20,992 nucleotides of DNA from assembly GCA_045602655.1 (NCBI GenBank), contig JAZSBY010000097.1, positions 1 through 20,992 of the forward strand. The letters are read 5' to 3'. The notes beneath the pieces were generated by a model, which did no database searches, was not told where the DNA came from, and was given only the letters and a program-made list of their open reading frames with translations. Each line of letters starts with the position of its first letter. Within the stretch, counting starts at the first letter, position 1. Both the position numbers and the translations under genes were made by a program. Below, piece by piece: positions 14,038 to 20,992 of the stretch. This DNA is from Fimenecus sp045602655. Lineage in GTDB: Bacteria; Bacillota; Clostridia; Oscillospirales; Acutalibacteraceae.

Positions 14038-14451
14038 CTACACTTTTAAAGAATTCATATAATCCTCTAAAATAAGCACGGCAGAAACTGCATCCACAAC
14101 TGCTTTTCTTTTTTTGCCACGGACATCAACAGTGTTAAGAATATTGTGTGCAGAAACTGTTGTAAGTCTTTCATTTTGAAAATCTACCTGAATTCCGGTT
14201 TTTTCTTTTAAGAGTTCACCGAATTCTCTACAAGCATCACTGCGAAAGCCATAACTTCCGTCCATATTTTGTGGCACACCCACACAGATTCGTTCAACTT
14301 TTCTTTCAACTGCCAGGTCTTTTATTTTATCGGCAAGTTTTTCTCTGTCTTTTTCAGTTATTACACATACGGGAGAAGCGAGAATTTGCATTTTGTCACA
14401 AACTGCAATTCCTGTTCTTACATCACCGAAGTCTACAGACATAATAATCAT
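14038..14451 (-). CDS. ruvX: RuvX/YqgF RNase H-fold nuclease (Holliday-junction resolvase-like, pre-16S rRNA maturation)
   Basis: 137 residues, typical for YqgF. The RNase H fold starts with IMSVDFGDVRTGIAV, holding the first catalytic Asp. GVPQNMDGSYGFRS and the second acidic motif NERLTTVSAH follow. The third is KKRKAVVDAVSAVLILEDYM with its Asp. Family members mature the 5' end of 16S rRNA and have been proposed as resolvases. The ATG at 14451 shares ATGA with the carB-like stop, and GGAGG lies 8 nt upstream, so the gene is translationally coupled to the carB-like gene. An ATG at 14442 is possible. It is the last gene before a strong terminator. All catalytic acids are in place, in contrast with its two upstream operon partners. 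Confidence 0.92.
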   Translation of the reverse strand: MIIMSVDFGDVRTGIAVCDKMQILASPVCVITEKDREKLADKIKDLAVERKVERICVGVPQNMDGSYGFRSDACREFGELLKEKTGIQVDFQNERLTTVSAHNILNTVDVRGKKRKAVVDAVSAVLILEDYMNSLKV

Positions 14452-17405
14452 ATATCTGTTACCTCCAACTCCTCCATAACATTGTTATTTGCAAGAGATT
14501 TTGAGAATGTGTAAGCACTTTGAACAGATGTGAATACAGGTGTTCTTCTCATAAGTGCGGCACGACGGATAACAGCATCTTCATCATTATTTCTGTTGTT
14601 CTGTAAGGTTGAAACAACATAGGAGAATTTGTTTGCATTTATCATTTCCACAGCCTGTTCACCATTTGCTGTGTTTGTAGCAATATGGTTTGAGTTAAGA
14701 AGTTTTGCAGTATCACTTGTGGCATAAATCTTAAATCCTTGTGATAAAAATTCCTCTGCCATTTTAATTGTGTCATTTTTATCACTTTCACGAACAGAAA
14801 CAAGAATTGAACCGGTTCTCTTTATTCTCATCCCCGATGCAATCATACCCTTTAAAAGTGCGTTGTCAAAGGTATCGCCGACACCCATTACATCACCTGT
14901 GGACTTTGTCTTTTCATCAAGCACCATATCTGCACCCTTTAGTTTTTCAAAACTGAAAACAGGTACACGAACAAAATACTTGCCGTTTCCTTTGTTAATT
15001 CCTGTTTGGGAAAGTTTTTCACCCGACATACAGCGTACTGCCATATCCACAACATCCATTCCTGATGCCTTTGTGACAAACGGAACAAGAGTTGTGTTTG
15101 TAGCGGATGCTTTTGTTACATAAAGGTCATTGTCAAAAACAACAAACTGAATATCAAGAGCACCTCTAAATGAAAGTTCAGAAACAATAGCACCTATATA
15201 TTCATTGACAGTTTCAAGCATTGAACTGCTTACACTTACAGTAGGTGTAACTGAAATTGAGTCGCCTGAATTGATATGTGCTTTCTCAATATGCTCACAA
15301 AGTGCAGGAACAAAATAATTCTCACCATCACTGATTACATGAGCCTCAATGCAAGTGCCGACATAAAGTTTTTTACTGCTTGTGTGCTTAACATTAGCAT
15401 CATCAAGTATATCAAAAAACTCAATTTTATTGGTTATCTTTCGATAGAAATCATAGTCCGGTCCAAGTATTTCAACATTGTTTTCTTTGAGCATCTGAGA
15501 TGCCTTCATAGCATCCTCACCGCCAAAAAGTACAAGTGCATAATGTGGTTTTTCAGTTTTAACTACATTGAGAATATCCTCGTTTGTTAACGGGTCGATA
15601 TAAACACGGTCTGCAACATTGTAGTCAGTTGTAACAGATGCAGGGTTATTATTAAGGACAACAACCTCAAATCCTTGATTTTTAAGGGAATTGATTGCGT
15701 GAACCGTGCAATAATCATTGTCACCACTTCTACCTGCAACTGACGGACCACTACCAATAACCAAAACTCTCTTTTTATCGGTTTTATGAGCATCAATAAA
15801 TACTTCTGCCTCATTATCTGCACCGAAAACAGAATAGAAATATGGTTTTTTTGCATCAAATTCTGCTGAACAGGTATCAATACTGTTAAATACAGCAGAA
15901 AGTGGAAACTCAGGCTTTTCACCGGTTAACATTTCAATTGCACAGTCAGTAAAGCCCATATTTTTTGCATATTTATAAGCTGATTTACTTTTATCTGCTT
16001 TTATAAGTTTTTCTGTATCTGCAATATTTTTAAGCTTATTCAAGAACCATTTGTCAATCCTTGTGATTTCATTGATTTCGTCTATTGAGAAACCTCTGTA
16101 AATAGCTTCATATACAGCAAAAATACGGGTATCATCGGAATTTTTAATTATTGCCTTCAACTCATCATCGGAAATATTTTCAAACTGTTCAAGATGAGGA
16201 AGATGGGTTTTGCCTGCACTTCTGATACCTTTCATAAATGCAAGTTCAAAGCCCGTACCGATTGTAAGGCTTTCACCCGTTGCTTTCATCATTGTACCAA
16301 GAGTACGGTTTGCCTCGCCAAAATTATCAAAGGACCATTTAGGGAATTTAACTGCACAGTAGTCCATAGCAGGTTCGTTACAAGCAGTTGTACAACCTGT
16401 TACATCGTTTTCGATTTCAAAAAGTGCTTTACCAAGGGCAATTTTAGCAGAAACATAGGCAATTCTGTAGCCTGTTGCCTTTGAAACAAGTGCAGATGTT
16501 CTGCTTACACGAGGGTCAACACCTGTAACAAAGTACTCTGTACCATCAGGACTTAAAGCAAACTGAACATTACAACTACCTTCAATTCCCAGATTTGAAA
16601 CAACCTTTCTTGCAGCGCGGCGAAGACGGGTAAATTCAGAGTCTGTTAGAGTCTGTGCCGGAATTACAACAATACTGTCACCTGTATGGATACCAACAGG
16701 GTCAATACTTTCTACACTTGAAACGCTGATACAGTTATCCTCACTATCACGGATAACTTCAAACTCAATTTCTTTCCAACCGGCAATACTTTTTTCAATG
16801 AGAATCTGACTTACAATTGAAGTTTCAAGACTTTTCTCTGCCTTTATAGCAAGGCTTTCACGGTCATTACAATACTCTGCACTTTCTCGGTCAGGAGTGT
16901 ATGCAGGGCGGACAATTACCGGATAACCAACTTTATCTGCAAAGTCACAAGCCTCATCCACGCCGTTAACTACAAGTGCAGGGACTGTCGGCTCATTCAT
17001 TTCACTCAAAGCGTCCACAAATGAATGTCTGTTTTTAACATTTCTGATAACATCCTGATTTACACCGATAAGGACGGTATTTGTTTCTTCAAGATAGCCA
17101 TTTTGAGCAAGTTCAAGGCTTAATTCAAGGCTATCGTCACCACCTGCTGTTGAGAGAAGTGCATCAGGTTTTTCTTTTTCAAGAATTCTTTTAACACTTT
17201 CAATGTTAAGCGGTTCAATATAAACTTTATCTGCATAAGCCTTGTCAGTTGCTATTGCCGATGGTGATGAATTGGCAAAAATTACTGTTACGCCCTCTTC
17301 CTTTAAAGCACGACAGACCTGTAATGCAGAATAGTCAAATTCAAGTGACTGACCGATTTTAACAGGTCCTGCACCAAGAACAAGAATCTTTTTGTAATTA
17401 CTCAT
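14448..17405 (-). CDS. CarB-like protein, degenerate carbamoyl-phosphate synthetase large subunit (probable pseudoenzyme)
   Basis: 985 residues against about 1060-1075 for CarB. The usual domain order is present: synthetase half 1 (1-390), oligomerisation domain (to 540), half 2 (541-805), and MGS-like allosteric domain. Many landmarks remain (GAGPVKIGQSLEFDY, DPVGIHTGDSIVVIPAQTLT, PRVSRTSALVSKATG, IDKWFLNKL, NSIDTCSAEF, STGDVMGVG). Catalytic features are lost. In half 1 the ATP-grasp glycine loop reads TPDRESAEY after Arg166, and the metal-site E-x-N becomes G295/D297. In half 2 about 70 residues covering the Arg and glycine loop are missing around 670-685. The conserved EHIE...HSGDS His is Asn712, and E-x-N-P-R reads KASAT (765-769). 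The frame is uninterrupted. The start is ATG 17405 (GGTGA upstream), overlapping carA by 8 nt; an in-frame GTG lies at 17414. Carbamoyl-phosphate synthesis looks impossible from this protein. A regulatory or scaffolding role is inferred. Confidence 0.85.
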   Translation of the reverse strand: MSNYKKILVLGAGPVKIGQSLEFDYSALQVCRALKEEGVTVIFANSSPSAIATDKAYADKVYIEPLNIESVKRILEKEKPDALLSTAGGDDSLELSLELAQNGYLEETNTVLIGVNQDVIRNVKNRHSFVDALSEMNEPTVPALVVNGVDEACDFADKVGYPVIVRPAYTPDRESAEYCNDRESLAIKAEKSLETSIVSQILIEKSIAGWKEIEFEVIRDSEDNCISVSSVESIDPVGIHTGDSIVVIPAQTLTDSEFTRLRRAARKVVSNLGIEGSCNVQFALSPDGTEYFVTGVDPRVSRTSALVSKATGYRIAYVSAKIALGKALFEIENDVTGCTTACNEPAMDYCAVKFPKWSFDNFGEANRTLGTMMKATGESLTIGTGFELAFMKGIRSAGKTHLPHLEQFENISDDELKAIIKNSDDTRIFAVYEAIYRGFSIDEINEITRIDKWFLNKLKNIADTEKLIKADKSKSAYKYAKNMGFTDCAIEMLTGEKPEFPLSAVFNSIDTCSAEFDAKKPYFYSVFGADNEAEVFIDAHKTDKKRVLVIGSGPSVAGRSGDNDYCTVHAINSLKNQGFEVVVLNNNPASVTTDYNVADRVYIDPLTNEDILNVVKTEKPHYALVLFGGEDAMKASQMLKENNVEILGPDYDFYRKITNKIEFFDILDDANVKHTSSKKLYVGTCIEAHVISDGENYFVPALCEHIEKAHINSGDSISVTPTVSVSSSMLETVNEYIGAIVSELSFRGALDIQFVVFDNDLYVTKASATNTTLVPFVTKASGMDVVDMAVRCMSGEKLSQTGINKGNGKYFVRVPVFSFEKLKGADMVLDEKTKSTGDVMGVGDTFDNALLKGMIASGMRIKRTGSILVSVRESDKNDTIKMAEEFLSQGFKIYATSDTAKLLNSNHIATNTANGEQAVEMINANKFSYVVSTLQNNRNNDEDAVIRRAALMRRTPVFTSVQSAYTFSKSLANNNVMEELEVTDI

Positions 17406-18483
17406 TGTTTTCACCGTCCATCATTTTAAAGAAATCTCTGATAATAAAGCCTGTACTACTGTCAACATCGCCTTTTGGTGTAAACTGAACAGAAAGTCCC
17501 TTGAAGTTCTTATATTTAAGACCTTCAACTGTATTATCGTTGATATTTGTCATAATAATATCTGCTGCATCTGAATAAACAGAATCTGCGTCTACTGCGT
17601 AACCGTGATTCTGAGTTGTAATCATAACCTTTCTAGAGTTTGCCATAATTACAGGTTGATTTGAGCCCCTGTGACCCTTTTCCATTTTTGTAATCTTAAA
17701 GTCTGATGCTAAAGCTAACATCTGATGACCTAAACCAACAGCAAAAATCGGGACACCAAGTTTTGTAATTTCCTTAACATTTTCTATTAGTTGCGGTTCA
17801 TCGTCCGGGTCGGCAGGACCATCACAAAGGACAATGCCATCGGGAGAGTATTTCACAATTTCTTCTGCAGTTGTAAACGCAGGAACAACAGTCACATGAC
17901 ATCCGTTAAGTAAGAATGCATTAAGTTGCTTTCTTGGTGAGCCGTAATCAACTGCTACGATATTATATTTTACATTCTCACCTGTTAATTTCATAGGTTC
18001 TTTAATGGAGATTTCGCTGACTGCACCTGATACTGTATAATTTTCTATCCTAATAAGCAAGTCATCAAGATTATCAAGTGAATCTGTTATTGCACCATTT
18101 ACATATCCCTTGTCTCGCAAATGTCTTGTGAGTCTACGGGTATCAATTCCACAAATACCAACAATCCCCCTGCTCTTCAAGTAATCGTCAAGATTCATCT
18201 CGTTGCCATCGGAGTAAACATCGCACCACTCACGGACAATGTAACCGTTTGACATAATATCACTTCCGTCTGTTTTGGGATTAACACCACGGTTAGCAGC
18301 AAGCGGATATGTCTGTGCCACTATCTGACCATAATATGTTGGGTCGGATAAAATATCAGTATAAGAGGATGTGCAAGTATTAAAAACAACCTCACCTATT
18401 GTTACACCATTCTTTCCCATTGAATAGCCTTCAAATATAGTTTTATCCTGAAGAACAAGATATGCTTTTTTTCTTTCCATCAT
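17398..18483 (-). CDS. CarA-like protein, carbamoyl-phosphate synthetase small subunit lacking the glutaminase triad
   Basis: 361 residues, normal length for CarA. The N-terminal CPSase domain is recognisable (GEVVFNTCTSSYTDILSDPT, QIVAQTYPL, GICGIDTRRLTRHLR). So is the class I glutamine amidotransferase domain (IVAVDYGSPRKQL, LCDGPADPDDEP, LGHQMLALA, GHRGSNQPV, TTQNHGYAVD, NDNTVEGLKYK). The catalytic Cys of GxCLGHQ is Gly250, and the His-x-Glu of VQYHPE is Thr335 and Lys337, so all three triad residues are gone. The oxyanion-side GPGDP is GPADP. No glutaminase activity is expected. The ATG at 18483 is followed by a second ATG; AGGTGAT is the ribosome site. The gene overlaps the carB-like gene by 8 nt. 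A terminator stands about 30-60 bp upstream, and I see no good promoter between it and the start. Confidence 0.85.
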   Translation of the reverse strand: MMERKKAYLVLQDKTIFEGYSMGKNGVTIGEVVFNTCTSSYTDILSDPTYYGQIVAQTYPLAANRGVNPKTDGSDIMSNGYIVREWCDVYSDGNEMNLDDYLKSRGIVGICGIDTRRLTRHLRDKGYVNGAITDSLDNLDDLLIRIENYTVSGAVSEISIKEPMKLTGENVKYNIVAVDYGSPRKQLNAFLLNGCHVTVVPAFTTAEEIVKYSPDGIVLCDGPADPDDEPQLIENVKEITKLGVPIFAVGLGHQMLALASDFKITKMEKGHRGSNQPVIMANSRKVMITTQNHGYAVDADSVYSDAADIIMTNINDNTVEGLKYKNFKGLSVQFTPKGDVDSSTGFIIRDFFKMMDGENNE

Positions 18484-18512
18484 AAAATCACCTATTTTTA
18501 TTTAAGTTGGCG

Positions 18513-18543
18513 AAAAACCACAAAAGCCCATCAAAAGATGGGC
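18513..18543 (-). terminator. Terminator behind the penicillin-binding protein gene
   Basis: Minus-strand GCCCATC-TTTT-GATGGGC (18543-18526) followed by TTTTGTGGTTTTT. The 7-bp stem is GC-rich and the T-tract is interrupted, so read-through into the carA-like gene is plausible. Confidence 0.75.
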
Positions 18544-18553
18544 ATATATTCAT

Positions 18554-20923
18554 TTATGTCTGTGTGCCTGATTGGGGTTTTGCAGTAGCACCTGTGGGTT
18601 CACTTGCAGTTACCGGTTGATTAGGCGTTGTAGTTTGCGTCGGAGTTTCCGGAACTGTCGGAATTGTCGGTACATCAGGAGTTACCGGTACTGTAGGAAT
18701 TTCCGGAGTTGTTGGTTTTGTCGGGGTTTCAGGAGTTGTTGATTCGCCCGGTTTTGTAGGTGTTTCAGGCTTTGCCGAACCTCCCGAACAAACAGTACAT
18801 ACTGCCGGCATATAGGATGTCTTATACCATCCTGATGCTTTGCTTGTACAACCATCTCCCGCTAAAAGACCTGTACTTCTGCAATAAGTACGCTGAACAA
18901 CTTTATCTGTATATTTTTCAAAGGATTTTGGTTCCAAACCCTCATGAACAGCATTCATAACACTTCTTAAAACAAGGGCGGCAGGGTTAAGACCTCTTGT
19001 AACAACCTGCTTATTATAGTCATAACCAAACCATACAGCAGCAACATAATGTGGAGTACCTGCAGCACACCAACGGTCATAGTTGTTTGATGTTGAACCT
19101 GTTTTACCAAATGTTCTGAAATTTTTAATTCCAAGTCCTGAAGCAGTACCACCTGAGCCATAGAAGACGGACTGAAGCATCTGATTCATAATATATGAGG
19201 TTTCAGGGGAGATAACCTGGTCACCCTCAGGCTCATTTTTCAAAATAACCTCACCGTTATTATCCTTAACCTCATAATAACAATACGGCTCATAATACTT
19301 ACCGCCATTACCGAATGTGGCAAAAGCAGCAGCCATCTGTAATGTTGTAGCACCACCATTTGAACCACCTGTTGCAAGGGCTGAAGGAGAAACACTATCA
19401 AGTGAATCATTATATGTTGTAATACGGAATTTATTTTTAAGGTAATCATAACTCTTTTCAAAGCCCAAACCCAGTTTAACAAGAATCTGGGTAGGAACAG
19501 TGTTATACGACACCTCAAGAGCATACTGAACACTTACTTTACTGTCAGGTGAACCCGGGTCACCACCATAGTTTTCAGGCCAGATGCTGCCTTTCCATTG
19601 GATACCATAGTTTGTAACCATAGTTGACCAGGTGACAACATTCTCCTCAATAGCAGGAGCATAAACTGAAATCGGCTTTATAGAAGAACCGGGCTGACGA
19701 ACAGCAGAAACTGCACGGTTATTTGAACGGTTCTGTGTTTTTTCGCCTGCACCACCAACTAATGCTACAATTCTGCCGTTATAGTCCATAATTGAAATAG
19801 CAGACTGTGCAAGTTCGCTTGCTGAGCTTACTCTTTCTGTCGGGAAGCCTGTACGATGAGCAAAAATGTCTTCAGCAGTTTTCTGCACCTCTGTATCAAG
19901 AGCAGCGTAGATATGAAGACCACCTGAATAAATCATATTAGTCGCTTCATAATGTGAATAGCCCAAGCCCTTTAAGTCAGCGATAACACTATCGATAACA
20001 TAGTCAATATAATAACTCTGAACATTATTATCAGTTACTGTTTCAATGCTTATTTCCTTATCGTTTTCGTCGTTAGCGACATATTTCTCACTATTTGTGA
20101 AAATAAGTTCGTAAGCAATAGCCTCGTCGTACTGTTCCTGAGTAATTACCTCTTGCTCAAGCATCATATTAAGGCAAACTTCCTGACGCTTTTTATTCTC
20201 TTCGGGTTGCCACAACGGGTCATATTTACCCGGATACTGTGTAATACCTGCAATAGCAGCACTTTCTGCCAAGTTAAGTTCCGAAACATCCTTACCGAAA
20301 TATGTTTCCGCCGCAGTCTGCACACCATAACAGTTATGGCTGAGATAAATTGTGTTAAGGTATGCTTCAAGGATTTCATCCTTTTCGTAATATCTTTCCA
20401 TGTTCATAGCAGAGAGCATTTCGTTATACTTTCTGTTGATGTTACGCCCTGCCTCACCTGTAAGGTTTTTAATAAGCTGTTGAGTAATTGTTGAACCACC
20501 ACGAACTTTACCTGTAGTAATAGCTGAATTTACAATACCCAATGTTGAACTGTACCAGTCAACACCCTTATGCTCATTAAATCGCTTATCTTCAAGAGAA
20601 ACGAAGGCTTTAGGAATCCATTCAGACATATTTTCCATATCAACCCAAACACGGTTTTTCTCACCGTGAAGCTTTGTAAACTCCTCAAATTCCCCCGACT
20701 CGTTTTTTGCATAAATAATTGTTGTCTGGTCTTGATTTTGCTTATAGTACTGAAGGTCAATGATTTTATCACCATTAACCGTTTTAATCATATCAGTAAT
20801 TACATACCCACCAACAATAAGACAAGTCAAGCAGAAGGTGAATAAAACTGCAAAAATTATATTAAATATTTTCTTTGTTTTCGTTGACATCTTTTTCTTT
20901 GATGTCTGAGGTTTTTTTCTCAT
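18554..20923 (-). CDS. Class A penicillin-binding protein (transglycosylase/transpeptidase, PBP1A-like)
   Basis: 789 residues. A basic cytoplasmic tail (RKKPQTSKKKMSTKTKK) and one membrane segment (about 19-45) anchor it. The GT51 glycosyltransferase domain has SLEDKRFNEHKGVDW (catalytic Glu), RGGSTITQQLIKNLTG and KDEILEAYLNTIYL. The transpeptidase domain has the SxxK serine in RQPGSSIKP, SYN in EVSYNTVP and KTGS in FGKTGSTSNN. A region with paired cysteines follows (YCRSTGLLAGDGC, AVCTVC). The last ~70 residues are a low-complexity Pro/Thr/Glu tail (PETPTKPTTPEIPTVPVTP...) that probably spans the wall. It polymerises and cross-links peptidoglycan outside the membrane. The ATG at 20923 has GGAGGG upstream. 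TAAACA-17-TATACT near the window edge is a weak promoter candidate. Confidence 0.95.
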   Translation of the reverse strand: MRKKPQTSKKKMSTKTKKIFNIIFAVLFTFCLTCLIVGGYVITDMIKTVNGDKIIDLQYYKQNQDQTTIIYAKNESGEFEEFTKLHGEKNRVWVDMENMSEWIPKAFVSLEDKRFNEHKGVDWYSSTLGIVNSAITTGKVRGGSTITQQLIKNLTGEAGRNINRKYNEMLSAMNMERYYEKDEILEAYLNTIYLSHNCYGVQTAAETYFGKDVSELNLAESAAIAGITQYPGKYDPLWQPEENKKRQEVCLNMMLEQEVITQEQYDEAIAYELIFTNSEKYVANDENDKEISIETVTDNNVQSYYIDYVIDSVIADLKGLGYSHYEATNMIYSGGLHIYAALDTEVQKTAEDIFAHRTGFPTERVSSASELAQSAISIMDYNGRIVALVGGAGEKTQNRSNNRAVSAVRQPGSSIKPISVYAPAIEENVVTWSTMVTNYGIQWKGSIWPENYGGDPGSPDSKVSVQYALEVSYNTVPTQILVKLGLGFEKSYDYLKNKFRITTYNDSLDSVSPSALATGGSNGGATTLQMAAAFATFGNGGKYYEPYCYYEVKDNNGEVILKNEPEGDQVISPETSYIMNQMLQSVFYGSGGTASGLGIKNFRTFGKTGSTSNNYDRWCAAGTPHYVAAVWFGYDYNKQVVTRGLNPAALVLRSVMNAVHEGLEPKSFEKYTDKVVQRTYCRSTGLLAGDGCTSKASGWYKTSYMPAVCTVCSGGSAKPETPTKPGESTTPETPTKPTTPEIPTVPVTPDVPTIPTVPETPTQTTTPNQPVTASEPTGATAKPQSGTQT

Positions 20924-20992
20924 ATTTTCCCTCCGAAATAAAGTTATAAAATTATACAGATTAAGTATAACACATATTTCCTGAAATGTTTA

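Noticed and set aside
14448..17405. carB-like gene as a frameshifted pseudogene
   Set aside because: One uninterrupted frame aligns with CarB on both sides of every altered segment, so losses are in-frame substitutions and a deletion, not frame errors.
18495..18523. TTGTGG-17-TAAAAA as a carA promoter
   Set aside because: Its start point would fall in the ribosome site, leaving no leader. The boxes are also weak.
1..20992. CRISPR array, tRNA, rRNA, T-box or other known riboswitch, IS or integrase
   Set aside because: No regularly spaced repeats, cloverleaf candidates, T-box sequence or transposase-like frames were seen in the gaps, all of which are short.

Overview
The window comes from an AT-rich, endospore-forming Firmicute. 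A Clostridia member related to gut Ruminococcaceae/Oscillospirales is the best guess. The reasons are the spoIIGA-sigE pair, strong GGAGG-type ribosome sites, a Bacillus-type LexA box in front of recA, a zinc-ribbon ribosomal protein L28, a cytoplasmic GH29 fucosidase and clostridial-style intergenic repeats. No rRNA, tRNA, CRISPR array, IS element or phage gene was seen.

Layout. Positions 1-1200: the first 23 codons of recA leave on the minus strand behind a promoter and SOS box. Then come rpmB with its own promoter and terminator, a palindromic dispersed repeat, a NifX/NifB-like Fe-Mo-cofactor-domain protein with a His/Cys-rich tail, and a second dispersed hairpin. Positions 1200-5670 (plus strand): a large GH38/GH57-like putative glycosidase, a FadR-type GntR regulator and ilvC. 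The ilvC promoter carries two FadR-consensus-like operators 21 bp apart, and a related half-site lies over the regulator's own -10. Positions 5700-7711 (minus): a GDYXXLXY-like protein behind a fusion of an Xre-type DNA-binding domain to a many-pass membrane domain. Positions 7874-12349 (minus): a four-gene operon with a GlpA-like flavoprotein, a second FAD/NAD oxidoreductase, a DUF1667 protein and an alpha-L-fucosidase. Positions 12472-13966: sigE and spoIIGA. Positions 14038-18483: ruvX and a carA/carB-like pair. Positions 18554-20923: a class A penicillin-binding protein.

The most unusual object is the carA-carB-like pair. Both genes are full-length open frames, overlap by 8 nt and keep the fold landmarks of carbamoyl-phosphate synthetase, yet every catalytic centre I can inspect is altered. 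The CarA-like protein lacks the Cys, His and Glu of the glutaminase triad. The CarB-like protein has lost the glycine-rich ATP loop and metal ligands of its first ATP-grasp half. It has a deletion of about 70 residues plus loss of the metal-site motif in its second half. The C-terminal MGS-like allosteric domain remains recognisable. This looks like a retained pseudoenzyme complex rather than a working CPSase. It is stop-overlapped with ruvX and sits next to the sporulation sigma-factor locus.

Other points of interest are the spoIIGA start, which is best read as TTG and lies just behind a terminator that seems to overlap its promoter, the ilvC operator architecture, and the Xre-membrane fusion beside a GDYXXLXY gene.
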